The notes: generated by a model from the letters alone, not told the origin. DNA of 64,000 nucleotides from Paenibacillus pini JCM 16418 (GCF_000576305.1 NZ_BAVZ01000008.1:62001-126000); one strand, 5' to 3'. Shown: positions 35,351-44,728, numbered from the stretch's first letter. Made by a program: numbers and translations.

Positions 35351-36709
35351 TTGGAACATCAACAACGATATGATGTTGTCGTGATGGGTGGTGGCATATC
35401 GGGCGCGATGGCCGCGATCGCTGCATCAAGTACAGGAGCGAGGACACTGATCATTGAATCGCAGGGCTTCTTAGGTGGCACGTTAACGGCCAACGGAGTA
35501 GGCCCGATGATGACATTTCATGCGGGGGAGAAGCAGGCGATTCAAGGCTTTACCGACCAGCTCATCGAACGTCTGAAGAAACTAGATAAGTCGCCTGGGC
35601 ATATTTTCGATACGGTAGGCTTTACCTATTCGGTGACACCCTTCGATGCAGAGGCGATGAAGCATGAACTGGAGCTCATGGTGGTGGAGAATGGCGGCGA
35701 CATTCTATATCATACGATGCTAGCTGGAGTGAGGGCTGAGGACGATAAGGTTGTTAGCATTACGGTATGCAATAAATCGGGACTCAGTGAAATTGAGGCG
35801 ATGGTGTTTATCGATGCCACGGGTGACGGTGATTTATCCGCCAGAGCGGGGGTGGAATATACGCAAGGCAGGGAGTCCGACGGGGCGACTCAGCCGATGA
35901 CACTGAATATGAAAATGTACAACGTGAACATTCCTAGAGTGAAACAATATATTCATGAGCATCCGGATGATTTCCCACTCTACAACGGGGATACGTCCAT
36001 TATTGAGAAATCTTCGCGCTTATCCGTTGGCGGCTTCGATAGTCTGTTCAAGGAAGCGAAAGCAAAAGGCGAAATATCGATCCCTCGAGAGAATATTTTA
36101 TTCTTTGAGACGAATAATCCCGGAGAGGTAATTCTGAACACAACCCGGATCCTCGGCCATGATGGCACAGATGCGTATAGCTTAAGCAAGGCGGAAATGG
36201 TAGGTCGCAAGCAGTGCCGGGAGCTTGAAATGTTTGTACATAAGTATATTCCTGGCTTTGAGGATGCAGTCGTAGAATCTACAGGACCATCCATTGGTGT
36301 CAGAGGATCAAGACAGATTAAGGGTGTGTATACATTAACGGCTGAGGATCTGCTAGAACAGCGGAAATTTGAAGACACGATTGCTCATTCGGGTTATCCG
36401 ATTGATATTCATAGTCCCGATGGTGAGGGAACGAAGCATCAGAAGCTGGAATGGGGCGGCATGTATAGCATACCGTACTCCTGTATGATTACCGAATCGG
36501 TGAAGAATTTGATTGTAATCGGCAGATGTATTTCGGCGACCTTCGAGGCTCAAGCTGCAATGAGAACAACACCTACAACGGGAGCGATCGGCCATGCCGG
36601 AGGGGTTGCGGCAGCGCTGGCTGCGAAGAGAGGAACCTCCGTTCAAGATGTAAACATCAAGGATGTGCAGACTGTGCTGAAAGAGCAGGGTGCGTATCTA
36701 GAAGTATAG
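35351..36709 (+). CDS. FAD-dependent oxidoreductase (FAD_oxidored family)
   Basis: This 452-residue flavoprotein has the dinucleotide-binding motif VVMGGGISGAMAA near the N-terminus, LGGTLTANG, an internal FAD contact (FIDATGDGDLSARAG) and a C-terminal GRCISATFEAQAAMR-TTPTTGAIGHAGG block typical of the PF12831 group. These enzymes oxidise small organic substrates; the substrate here is unknown. The TTG start at 35351 lies nine bases after AAGGAG. It opens a unit with a permease, a HyuA-like protein, an HExxH protein and an RpiR regulator, so it probably performs an oxidative step in the same catabolic route. Confidence 0.88.
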   Translation: MEHQQRYDVVVMGGGISGAMAAIAASSTGARTLIIESQGFLGGTLTANGVGPMMTFHAGEKQAIQGFTDQLIERLKKLDKSPGHIFDTVGFTYSVTPFDAEAMKHELELMVVENGGDILYHTMLAGVRAEDDKVVSITVCNKSGLSEIEAMVFIDATGDGDLSARAGVEYTQGRESDGATQPMTLNMKMYNVNIPRVKQYIHEHPDDFPLYNGDTSIIEKSSRLSVGGFDSLFKEAKAKGEISIPRENILFFETNNPGEVILNTTRILGHDGTDAYSLSKAEMVGRKQCRELEMFVHKYIPGFEDAVVESTGPSIGVRGSRQIKGVYTLTAEDLLEQRKFEDTIAHSGYPIDIHSPDGEGTKHQKLEWGGMYSIPYSCMITESVKNLIVIGRCISATFEAQAAMRTTPTTGAIGHAGGVAAALAAKRGTSVQDVNIKDVQTVLKEQGAYLEV

Positions 36710-36764
36710 ACAAGCGAATGGGTGTGAAATGCAACAGGTAATCCATTTGAGAGGGGAAATTATT

Positions 36765-38096
36765 GTGACATCTTTAATGTGGTTTCAGGCCATCGCGATT
36801 CTCGTCATTTTCTTAATATTCATAGGGCTTATGATGACAAGGAAACTTCCCACAATTCTTGCATTACCCGCTATGGCGATTCTATTTGCTCTTATTGCAG
36901 GCGTTCCTTGGATGTCGAGCGATCCAGAAGCGACCACAATAGCCAAGACCGTTTTAGCCGCAGGCTCCATGAGATTGTCGGGGGCGATTGCAGGTCTAAT
37001 ATTTGGCGCGTGGTTCGGTCAAATTCTCAACAAGGTAGGAATTACAAAATCCATCATACGAAAAGCTGCTGAGCTTGCTGGTGACAAACCGATGATGATT
37101 GCCATCCTCTTTTTTGTTACCGCTTCCATTATCTTCTCGGCGGCGGGCGGTCTTGGAATGGTTATCCTCGTCGGAACGATTGTCATTCCGATTATGCTTA
37201 CAGCCGGGATATCACAGTTCGTAGCTTCCATCGTTGTTCTATCTTCAGTCGGTGTTGGTGCACTATTCAACGTATCCAACTGGGCGGTTTACGTGGATGT
37301 GCTGGGTCTGACGGTTGATCAGATTGCAGATTATACGCTAGTTGCGGCACTCCCATTAATCTTTATTTCTTTAGCCATGATTGTGTTCTATATCAAAAAA
37401 GATGGCAAGGGTCGCAAATCTTGGTCGATGCCTACGAATACCGGAGGTGATGGTGGTAATGGTTCTAGTGGACCAAATGGAGGAAATGGAGCCAAGAAGG
37501 TTCCGGCAATTGCACTGATTAGCCCCATCGTTCCGGTTATTCTTGTGTTTGCATTTAAAATCGATATCGTACCTGCTGTTATCATTGGCGCGCTTGTGAC
37601 GATTATTCTGACTTGGCCAAAGCGGCCGATTCATATTCTCTCCAGTGCTCTAGTAGAAGGCATTCAGGATATTGCTGGAGCACTTGCGCTCATGATCGGC
37701 ATTGGAATTTTGCTGAATTCGGTTATGGCGCCACAAGTAGCGGCACTTATTTCACCATTGATTGAGAGCGTACTACCAAGTAGTCCGTGGACGTACGTCA
37801 TTTTCTTTACCCTATTATCGCCACTTGCGATTTATCGCGGACCGCTAAATGTATGGGGTCTCGGTAGTGGAATTGCCGCGCTCTTCGTAACGGCAGGTAT
37901 GACACCTGTTGCGGCAATGTTAGCACTGCGTGTTGTAAGTAACGTGCAAGCGGTATCTGATCCAACGAACTCTCATAATGTGTGGGTAGCTGATTTTACG
38001 AAGAGTGATATTAATGAAATTTTGAAAAAGACGCTGCCTTGGATGATGGTTGCTGTACTGATTTCCATGATTGCTGGAGCTTTCATGATCTTCTAA
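36765..38096 (+). CDS. GntP/CitM-like membrane permease
   Basis: The 443-residue protein has about eleven hydrophobic segments and a central cytoplasmic loop rich in Gly and Asn (TGGDGGNGSSGPNGGNG). The arrangement fits the ion-transporter superfamily to which gluconate (GntP) and citrate (CitM) permeases belong. GTG at 36765 is chosen because GAGAGGGG lies eight bases upstream; an ATG at 36729 has no site. Its place between the FAD enzyme and the HyuA-like gene suggests that it imports the pathway substrate, perhaps an organic acid or cyclic amide. Confidence 0.82.
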   Translation: MTSLMWFQAIAILVIFLIFIGLMMTRKLPTILALPAMAILFALIAGVPWMSSDPEATTIAKTVLAAGSMRLSGAIAGLIFGAWFGQILNKVGITKSIIRKAAELAGDKPMMIAILFFVTASIIFSAAGGLGMVILVGTIVIPIMLTAGISQFVASIVVLSSVGVGALFNVSNWAVYVDVLGLTVDQIADYTLVAALPLIFISLAMIVFYIKKDGKGRKSWSMPTNTGGDGGNGSSGPNGGNGAKKVPAIALISPIVPVILVFAFKIDIVPAVIIGALVTIILTWPKRPIHILSSALVEGIQDIAGALALMIGIGILLNSVMAPQVAALISPLIESVLPSSPWTYVIFFTLLSPLAIYRGPLNVWGLGSGIAALFVTAGMTPVAAMLALRVVSNVQAVSDPTNSHNVWVADFTKSDINEILKKTLPWMMVAVLISMIAGAFMIF

Positions 38097-38160
38097 TGGT
38101 AGAGATTAATTCGGGTAGGGGCCCATTAGGGTCCTTGCCTGTCATTCTTAGGAGGAGCCT

Positions 38161-40308
38161 ATGGAGAGAAAAAAGGTTAGGGTTGGGATCGATGTTGGGG
38201 GTACGTTTACCGATGCTGCTGTGATTGATCATGAAACCTATGAAGTCATTGCAAAAATGAAAATACCGACCACTCACCATGACGAAGATGGCGTGGCGAA
38301 AGGGATCGTTCATATTTTAAATCAAATTCTGGAGAGTCAGGGGATTCTGCCAGATGATGTTACGTTTATAGCACATGGAACAACACAGGCGACGAACGCA
38401 CTACTTGAGGGGGATGTCGCGCGTGTAGGCATTATCGGCATGGGATCGGGGCTCGATGGCATTAGTGCCCGTTCAGAATCCAATCCGGGAGATATCGAGC
38501 TTGCGCCGGGCAAGTTTCTCAAGACGTATCATACGTATATCGATGCGAAGGATTTGAAAGATGAACAAATTGAGATGGCCATTGATGAGCTTGCGAAGCA
38601 AGGAGCAGAAGTTATTGTCGCCTCGGAAGCTTATAGTGTAGATGATCCAACAAATGAGCTGCGAGTGGTGGAGATGGCGAGTCGAAAAGGGTTATACGCG
38701 ACAGGGGGCCATGAAATTTCCCAGCTGTATGGACTGAAGACGCGCACCCGAACCGCAGTCGTCAATGCCTCGCTCATTCCGAAAATGATGGAAACGGCCA
38801 ATATGACGGAGAAATCCGTCAAGAATGCGAATATCAAGTCGCCGCTGATGATTATGCGATGTGATGGCGGTGTTATGAGTATCGATGAAGTGCGCAAGCG
38901 CCCGATTCTTACGATGTTATCAGGTCTTGCGGCGGGTGTCGCTGGGGCGCTGATGTATGAGAAAATCTCAGACGGGATCTTCTTTGAAGTCGGCGGTACA
39001 AGCGTAGACATATCCGTGATTAAGAATGGAAAGGTCATGATCAAGAATGCGGAGGTCGGTGGACATCGGACGTACCTTCAGTCGTTGGATGTCCGTACAT
39101 TAGGGATCGCTGGAGGGAGTATGGTCAAGGTCGTTGGTGGCAAAATCACCGGCGTTGGTCCGCGAAGTGCGCATATTGCGGGTATCGAATATGAGGCCTT
39201 TGCGTCAAGTGATCAAATCGTAGATCCGAAGGTGAAATTCATCAGTCCGAGAGCTGGAGATCCGCAGGAATATATCATTTGTGAAAGTGCGAATGGTAAG
39301 GATTATTCTTATACGCTAGCGGGTGCAGCTAACATTCTCGGCTATATTCCTGAAGGAGATTATGCTGAGGGAAATAAGGAAGCCGCGATCAAAGCATGGG
39401 GAGCACTTGCCGCTCATGTCGGCGTAACGACTGAGGAAGCAGCCAGACAGGTCATGAATATGGCCATCGACAAGACCATGAAGACGGTCAATGAAATGAT
39501 AGAGGATTATGAACTAGATCGATCCTTCGTCACCTTGGTTGGCGGTGGGGGGAGCGGAGCGGTGCTTGTGCCTGCCATGGCGGAGCGGGAGAAGATGGAT
39601 TTTCAAATCGCGAACAATGCACCTTATGTATCTACGATAGGTGTGGCATTAGCTATGGTAAAGGAACAGCTTGAGCGAACGGTTGTGAGCCCATCGGAGG
39701 AGGATATTAAGCGTATTCGAGCCGAAATTGTCGAGCGTATCGTCAAATCAGGGGCTAGTGAGGAGACCGTTGAGGTTACGATTGAGATCGATAGTCTGAA
39801 AAATATTTTGCGGGCGATTGCGACAGGCTCGACGGAGCTTCGGTCTAAGGATTTGGGACAGGAGGACATGTCGATAGAGGAGATGCTTGCGACCGCTGCT
39901 AAATCGGTTGACCAACCGCTTGAATCCACGATGCTTGCTATGCAGACAGGAAGATGGAGCCTCTTTAGTAGTGAGAGTATGAAGAAATCATTCTTTGGGC
40001 TGATGAAGAAGAAATCGACGTATGCGAGTGTGCTTGACCGCGAAGGTGTGGTTCGATTTAAGAAGGGAAATGTTCAGTTTACGAAGATCACAAAGTCCCA
40101 ATATGGAGGCTGGCTCGGTGAGTTTTTAGATGACAATACGATATACTCGGATGCTAACGCAACGATCCCGAAGGTCTTTGTTTTCTATAAAGAGAAGATG
40201 CTGGATCTGACAGGTATGCAGACGAAGGAGCAGATGATGTCCATTCTCGAAATCGAGACGGAAATGCTAATCGAAAGTGACGAGCTCATCGTTGTAGCCT
40301 ACCAATAG
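38161..40308 (+). CDS. Hydantoinase/oxoprolinase family protein (HyuA-like)
   Basis: The product has 715 residues. It opens with the Hydant_A N-terminal ATP-binding motif GIDVGGTFTDAAVIDHET, then HGTTQATNALLEG, and in the centre DGGVMSIDEVRKRPILTMLS with FFEVGGTSVDISVIKNGK. These enzymes use ATP to open cyclic amides such as hydantoins or 5-oxoproline, normally with a HyuB partner. No HyuB gene is present, so this is a HyuA-only variant. The C-terminal 200 residues (from about 520) are unlike standard HyuA and may replace the partner. TTAGGAGGAG precedes the ATG. Confidence 0.9.
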   Translation: MERKKVRVGIDVGGTFTDAAVIDHETYEVIAKMKIPTTHHDEDGVAKGIVHILNQILESQGILPDDVTFIAHGTTQATNALLEGDVARVGIIGMGSGLDGISARSESNPGDIELAPGKFLKTYHTYIDAKDLKDEQIEMAIDELAKQGAEVIVASEAYSVDDPTNELRVVEMASRKGLYATGGHEISQLYGLKTRTRTAVVNASLIPKMMETANMTEKSVKNANIKSPLMIMRCDGGVMSIDEVRKRPILTMLSGLAAGVAGALMYEKISDGIFFEVGGTSVDISVIKNGKVMIKNAEVGGHRTYLQSLDVRTLGIAGGSMVKVVGGKITGVGPRSAHIAGIEYEAFASSDQIVDPKVKFISPRAGDPQEYIICESANGKDYSYTLAGAANILGYIPEGDYAEGNKEAAIKAWGALAAHVGVTTEEAARQVMNMAIDKTMKTVNEMIEDYELDRSFVTLVGGGGSGAVLVPAMAEREKMDFQIANNAPYVSTIGVALAMVKEQLERTVVSPSEEDIKRIRAEIVERIVKSGASEETVEVTIEIDSLKNILRAIATGSTELRSKDLGQEDMSIEEMLATAAKSVDQPLESTMLAMQTGRWSLFSSESMKKSFFGLMKKKSTYASVLDREGVVRFKKGNVQFTKITKSQYGGWLGEFLDDNTIYSDANATIPKVFVFYKEKMLDLTGMQTKEQMMSILEIETEMLIESDELIVVAYQ

Positions 40309-40325
40309 GGAAGGAGATAAGGACC

Positions 40326-40973
40326 ATGTCGATGCAGGAAATGATAGCGTCTTTATCTGATGAAATGCTGGCTTATGCAGAGCTCACGCAAGATCCGTTA
40401 TTTCACAAAATCCCGAAGGATCAGATTTCATATTATGTGGAATCCTCGCTGGATCAAGGCAGGCAGATGGGTGCTCATTACGCCGGCATCTCAGTGAGGG
40501 AATGTTGTAAAAGAGAAGGTCTAGCATTTGAAATTACGAGCAAATCGGGTACATTCCATCAGGTATCTTTCCGTGCACAGATTGATTTTGCGAAGAAGCC
40601 TCCAGAGATTGTGATTTATTCCTCGTCCTTGGTGGAAATGCAGCAGGCACTTGAGACGCTTTTGGGACGTGAAGAGAGCCCAGACATTGACGAGCTTATT
40701 GATATTCATTTGGCCCATGAATTCTTTCATTATTTAGAATACAAGTCAGGGCATTTTACGAATGAACTGCTGAAGCCTATTGATGTATTTAAGCTCGGAT
40801 TCTATACAAAACGCTCTAGTGTTGTGAAAAGCAGTGAAATTGCTGCCCATGCCTTCTGCAAGGAGATGATGGGACTTCCCTATCTTCCGAATTTGCTAGA
40901 CTATGTCTACCTCATTGAGAATAAGCAGATGTCGCTGGAACAGTTCAAATCGATCAGCATAAATTGGATATAA
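40326..40973 (+). CDS. HExxH-motif protein, putative zinc metallopeptidase
   Basis: The 215-residue protein has AHEFFHYLEY (HExxH, about 137-141) and, about 45 residues on, SSEIAAHAFCKEM, where the glutamate is placed like the third zinc ligand of ImmA/IrrE-type peptidases. The N-terminal half (MQEMIASLSDEMLAYAELTQ onward) is helical and unassigned. No signal peptide is seen, so it acts in the cytoplasm. GGAAGGAG precedes the ATG, 17 bases after the HyuA-like gene. Its role could be an amidohydrolase-like step or regulation; this is inference. Confidence 0.75.
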   Translation: MSMQEMIASLSDEMLAYAELTQDPLFHKIPKDQISYYVESSLDQGRQMGAHYAGISVRECCKREGLAFEITSKSGTFHQVSFRAQIDFAKKPPEIVIYSSSLVEMQQALETLLGREESPDIDELIDIHLAHEFFHYLEYKSGHFTNELLKPIDVFKLGFYTKRSSVVKSSEIAAHAFCKEMMGLPYLPNLLDYVYLIENKQMSLEQFKSISINWI

Positions 40974-41011
40974 TTTACATTTGAATACTCTCAATACCTT
41001 ACTCGGTGTGA

Positions 41012-41017
41012 TATAAT
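41012..41017 (+). promoter_or_regulatory. Extended -10 promoter of the RpiR gene
   Basis: TGATATAAT gives a consensus -10 box with the TGn extension, followed by an untranslated leader with the small inverted repeat CTAACG/CGTTAG that may be an autoregulatory site. Confidence 0.5.
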
Positions 41018-41079
41018 GAAGGCGCTAACGGGGATTACCGGATAGCCATATTCCATCGTTAGATCAGGAGGAGAGGTTC

Positions 41080-41943
41080 ATGTCTTCACAGGTTCCGGCA
41101 GTTATCGCAAAGATCGTATCGCAAACACAAAAATTAACATATGGTGAGAATCAAATCGCCAATTTTGTCATTCACAATCCAGAATTTATTACGAGCAATA
41201 CGATTACAGCTATTGCTAATGAAATTGGTGTATCGGAGACGAGTATTAATCGCTTCTGTAAGAAGGTAGGGTTCAAAGGGTTTATTGATTTTAAAATTGC
41301 CTTTGCTCAGGATGCCTTTTACCGGGAAATGCAGTCGAAGAAGAAAGAGAGACGAGAGATCAATCCAATTGATGCGCTCGCACTTGATTATAATGAACTG
41401 ATTCTGAATACGTCTGCGCTTATTACGGAGGAGCAGCTACATCGCGTGGTGGATATTCTGAAGAAAGCTCGAAGAATATACCTATTCGGATTGTTTGATT
41501 CTTTCCTAGCAGCGATTGCGCTGAAGAATCGGTTAGCCATCATCGGCATCATGTCTGAAGCAATCAGTGACAGTAGAGCGATGAAAATTGCAGCCTCTCA
41601 GAGTAATTCAGAAGATGTAGTCATTGCCTTCTCACGTTCGGGATCGACCAAAGAAATCGTGGATGGACTCACCTTGGCGCAGGTTAACCAAGTGAAGACA
41701 ATCGCGATCACCTGCTATGATTCCTCTCCCATTACGGAGAATGCCGCTGTTGATATTATTGTGCCTGATAAAATATCTGTGAATAACAGTGCCTTGATGT
41801 CTAATCACATTACCTTCCTCTTTGTCGTGGATCTGATTATGAGTGTATTTATTTCCTCAGACAAATCCTATTTGAAGAAGAAACTCGATAGTGAGGCCGT
41901 ACTGGCCCGTGACCAATCTTCGATCACTAATTATTTTATGTAA
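41080..41943 (+). CDS. MurR/RpiR-family transcriptional regulator
   Basis: This regulator of 287 residues has the RpiR N-terminal helix-turn-helix (AIANEIGVSETSINRFCKKV with GFKGFIDFK, about 45-75) and a C-terminal SIS sugar-phosphate-binding domain (AFSRSGSTKEIVDGLTLA). SIS-domain regulators sense phosphorylated sugars or related acids. It has its own promoter and terminator but lies directly after the FAD-permease-HyuA-HExxH genes, so it is the likely regulator of that unit. Confidence 0.92.
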   Translation: MSSQVPAVIAKIVSQTQKLTYGENQIANFVIHNPEFITSNTITAIANEIGVSETSINRFCKKVGFKGFIDFKIAFAQDAFYREMQSKKKERREINPIDALALDYNELILNTSALITEEQLHRVVDILKKARRIYLFGLFDSFLAAIALKNRLAIIGIMSEAISDSRAMKIAASQSNSEDVVIAFSRSGSTKEIVDGLTLAQVNQVKTIAITCYDSSPITENAAVDIIVPDKISVNNSALMSNHITFLFVVDLIMSVFISSDKSYLKKKLDSEAVLARDQSSITNYFM

Positions 41944-41951
41944 TGCTTTAT

Positions 41952-41998
41952 AGGACGCTGCTCATAGGCAGATGATGTCGGAGAGGGGTCCTTTTTTC
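41952..41998 (+). terminator. Terminator of the RpiR gene
   Basis: AGGAC and GTCCT flank a structured loop and are followed by TTTTT. The loop contains GGCAGATGATG, which recurs in the terminator at 45990. Confidence 0.7.
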
Positions 41999-42042
41999 AA
42001 ATGACACCGATACACAATTAGTCCAGAAAAGGGGAATGTACA

Positions 42043-42429
42043 GTGAAACTGGCAGATCCGATTAAAATTTATAATACTTCTGTGGAAGCCACGCTAGAAG
42101 TGATTGGAGGAAAGTGGAAACCTGTCATTCTTTTTCATTTAACCTTTGGGAAGAGACGTAATAATGAATTCAAAACGCTGATACCTAAAATCACTCAAAA
42201 AGTACTAACTGAACAACTTCGGGAGCTTGAAGTAGCAGGGATCATTTTACGTACTTCTTATAATCAAGTTCCTCCAAAAGTTGAATATGAATTAACGGAA
42301 TATGGGAATAGTTTAAAAGAGATTCTTCACCTGATGTGTAGATGGGGGAAAACTTATATTGAGAGAACATACGGGGAGAATGCAGTTGTTCTAGATAACC
42401 CACCAAGTGAATCTGAACCTGAAATATAA
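42043..42429 (+). CDS. HxlR-family transcriptional regulator
   Basis: The 128-residue winged-helix protein has the HxlR pattern ATLEVIGGKWKPVILFHLTF and ITQKVLTEQLRELEVAGIIL. HxlR regulators respond to aldehydes or redox stress. GTG at 42043 follows AAAAGGGG by eight bases. It converges with the SDR-type reductase gene, sharing a bidirectional terminator; a regulatory link to that neighbour is possible but unproven. Confidence 0.92.
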   Translation: MKLADPIKIYNTSVEATLEVIGGKWKPVILFHLTFGKRRNNEFKTLIPKITQKVLTEQLRELEVAGIILRTSYNQVPPKVEYELTEYGNSLKEILHLMCRWGKTYIERTYGENAVVLDNPPSESEPEI

Positions 42430-42465
42430 CAAGCTGACCTTTTGAAAGGTCAGCTTGTTATATTT
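42422..42465. terminator. Bidirectional terminator
   Basis: AATATAACAAGCTGACCTTT and AAAGGTCAGCTTGTTATATT form a long, almost perfect stem with a 3-base loop between two convergent genes. Confidence 0.92.
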
Positions 42466-42475
42466 CCATTGTCTG

Positions 42476-43543
42476 TTAAGGAAGGACTTTGCGTTTCCGG
42501 AAATCGTCGAAGATATTATTAAACATCGCTTCCGTGTCCACGTATTCATGAAAGCCTAATCGGCGGGCCTTTGATCCGTCGGAAAAGAAATCGTAGTTCC
42601 ATGAAAACACAAAATCTCCGAACTGCCAGGAGGAGACATCTTTGTAGGAATGTGTTGCAAGACCATGCTTCTTAACCATGGTGTCCCATAGTTCCTCCTT
42701 ATCAGCCATGATAATATCCAGTGACATTGGCAAAGGAGGTGCTACCTCCAACTCGAAGTAACGAGCAATTTTGGGCCAAAGTTCATTCCAGCGAAACAAA
42801 TCGCCGTTTGTAATGTTAAATGCTTGATTCGCACAGTTCGCTTCTGTCGCTGCCCAAACGGTTGCTTTGGCGAGTAATCCAGCATCTGTCATCTCTAGGA
42901 GGCTATCATAAGCACCCGGCTTTCCCGGAAACCGTAGAGGAAGTTCAAGTTCCTTCGAAATGGATGCATATATGCCAATTACCATGGCAAGGTTCATCGG
43001 GTTTCCAAGCGCGAATCCGCAAACAACTGAAGGACGAAGGGCTGACCAAGTCCAGGATTTCCCTTTTTGTCTTTGTTCTAAAAAGTCCTGCTGTGCAATA
43101 TTGAATTCTGGAGGCATGTGGTTAGCGTCAGTCTCACGTGCAGGCGTCTTGAAAGGACCGAGATGTGCACCGTATACCTTATATCCCTGCATCAGACTGA
43201 TATGCTTCAACTCGAGTGCTATTGGTTCCATAACTTCTACAATGTTCACTAGCATAGCCAAGTTGGGTGGAACAAGTTCGGCCCAAGTCGGTCGATCTTG
43301 ATACGCAGCATAGAAGATATGGGTTACCTCAATTAACCCTTTTAATTTTTCGCGGGTTTCATTTATATTGAGTAAATCAGTCGCTACATAGCGTACACGA
43401 TCGTTAGATTCTCCACCTCGACGAGAAATGCCAATAACATCCCAGTCGGGTAAAGTAATGAGGTGATTGATTAGGTTGCGACCGATAACACCATTTGCGC
43501 CAATGACCAAAGCGACTTTACGTATTTCAGTAGATTCATTCAT
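42476..43543 (-). CDS. PRISE-like SDR reductase
   Basis: The protein has 355 residues and is an extended SDR resembling progesterone 5-beta-reductase/iridoid synthase-type enzymes. It has the nucleotide motif VIGANGVIGRNLI, GISRR after the second strand, the GYKVYGAHLGPFKTPARE segment with the catalytic tyrosine, and LRPSVVCGFALGNPMN. Family members reduce activated C=C bonds with NADPH. The substrate is unknown. It stands alone. Confidence 0.88.
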   Translation of the reverse strand: MNESTEIRKVALVIGANGVIGRNLINHLITLPDWDVIGISRRGGESNDRVRYVATDLLNINETREKLKGLIEVTHIFYAAYQDRPTWAELVPPNLAMLVNIVEVMEPIALELKHISLMQGYKVYGAHLGPFKTPARETDANHMPPEFNIAQQDFLEQRQKGKSWTWSALRPSVVCGFALGNPMNLAMVIGIYASISKELELPLRFPGKPGAYDSLLEMTDAGLLAKATVWAATEANCANQAFNITNGDLFRWNELWPKIARYFELEVAPPLPMSLDIIMADKEELWDTMVKKHGLATHSYKDVSSWQFGDFVFSWNYDFFSDGSKARRLGFHEYVDTEAMFNNIFDDFRKRKVLP

Positions 43544-43688
43544 CCTCGTGCTTCAACTCCTTTAGTGCAGTGATTTGTTTAATGTTAGTTTGTAACAAAA
43601 AACAACACTTGAGAAGTACGCACTTTGAAGTAACTAAAGCACTTTATTGTAATCTACCTAGTCAACCATCTCCTCACTCCAAATATGT

Positions 43689-43741
43689 AGGGCCAAAAGA
43701 AGGGACCCAAATGAGGGTATCTTTTCTTCACCCATGGCCCT
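43689..43741 (-). terminator. Long hairpin downstream of the second LysR gene
   Basis: AGGGCCA (43689-43695) pairs with TGGCCCT (43735-43741), and inner segments AAAAGAAGGG/CTTTTCTTC and ACCC/GGGT add further pairing. The T-tract is weak. Confidence 0.5.
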
Positions 43742-43761
43742 TGTAGGAATGATTTGAGTGT

Positions 43762-44622
43762 TTAAAAATTAATACATTTTGTATTTAATAATTCTACAAA
43801 TTTATTATAGGAGTTACTGACGTACCTATCGTTACATCGCACAAATTTTGTTGTTGTATTACTAAACTTTTCCGATAAATTGTATACAGAAAATTCATCT
43901 GATTCTTTATTTATTACAGTTTTAGGCATGATCGTATAAGCAATACCAGATTTCACACAGCTAAGCAGATTATCTAATGTGCTTACTTCTATTATGTTTT
44001 TTGCGGATAAGTTCTCTTCTTCAAGAAATTCTTCTGTGATTTTCCTGAAAGGGCATCCTTTTGGAAAAACAGCCCAAGACACCTTGCACAAACTCTCTGG
44101 GGGTACTTCTGTTCGTTTTGAAATTAAATGAACTGTATCTTCCATCTGATATTCCACTTTCAGTCCACATTCATTAAAATTCCCACTGATAAATGCACCA
44201 TTAATTTCATGATCCTGAACTTTTTTTAATAGTTTAGGAGAGGTTGCATTTATTAACGAAATCGAAACGTCTGGGTACATAACCTGGTACTCATTTAAGA
44301 TATCCATAAATTTGGATGATGCTGCAGTTTCTACAATACCAATTTTCAAATCACCCGAGGGCTCCCCGTCATCATGCATTTCACTTTTTAAATCATCAAG
44401 TATGTTTCTTATTTTGATTGCGTAGTCAACGAACTGTTCCCCTTTTTCCGTCATCACTACGCCTTTTGGATAACGATTAAATAGCTGCACATGATATTCT
44501 TTCTCCAACTTTTTAATTCTCGCTGTGACATTTGATTGCGCATAGTTTAGTTTTTTGGCAGCATGTGAAATCTTCCCTGACTTTGCTACTTCAATAACGA
44601 TATTTATATCAGACAATTCCAT
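43762..44622 (-). CDS. LysR-family transcriptional regulator
   Basis: The protein of 286 residues has the LysR helix-turn-helix (ISHAAKKLNYAQSNVTARIK) and an effector-binding domain (GDLKIGIVETAASSKFMDIL). The ATG at 44622 follows AAGGAGG; a start seven codons upstream has no site. It diverges from the old-yellow-enzyme gene, and the shared intergenic region holds a palindrome and paired direct repeats suited to LysR binding, so it is the probable regulator of that oxidoreductase. Confidence 0.92.
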   Translation of the reverse strand: MELSDINIVIEVAKSGKISHAAKKLNYAQSNVTARIKKLEKEYHVQLFNRYPKGVVMTEKGEQFVDYAIKIRNILDDLKSEMHDDGEPSGDLKIGIVETAASSKFMDILNEYQVMYPDVSISLINATSPKLLKKVQDHEINGAFISGNFNECGLKVEYQMEDTVHLISKRTEVPPESLCKVSWAVFPKGCPFRKITEEFLEEENLSAKNIIEVSTLDNLLSCVKSGIAYTIMPKTVINKESDEFSVYNLSEKFSNTTTKFVRCNDRYVSNSYNKFVELLNTKCINF

Positions 44623-44638
44623 TGAGGACCTCCTTAAT

Positions 44639-44693
44639 ATCACTGCCAGTGATACTTATATATATTGTAATCATTTTATTATATATATTGTAA
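44639..44693. promoter_or_regulatory. Probable LysR operators between regulator and oxidoreductase gene
   Basis: ATCACTGCCAGTGAT (44639-44653) is a perfect palindrome around a central C. Next to it, TTATATATATTGTAA occurs twice (44656-44670 and 44679-44693), a 23-bp period or about two helical turns. This is the typical layout of a LysR recognition and activation site pair. Confidence 0.65.
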
Positions 44694-44728
44694 GAAGTAC
44701 AATTTATATAGATAAAAGGAGGATGATT

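Noticed and set aside
37019-39929. Several minus-strand frames of 60-140 codons opposite the permease and HyuA-like genes
   Set aside because: They are antisense shadows of well-supported plus-strand genes with good ribosome binding sites.
42820-43301. Plus-strand frames opposite the PRISE-like reductase
   Set aside because: They are antisense to an intact SDR gene and have no start signal.
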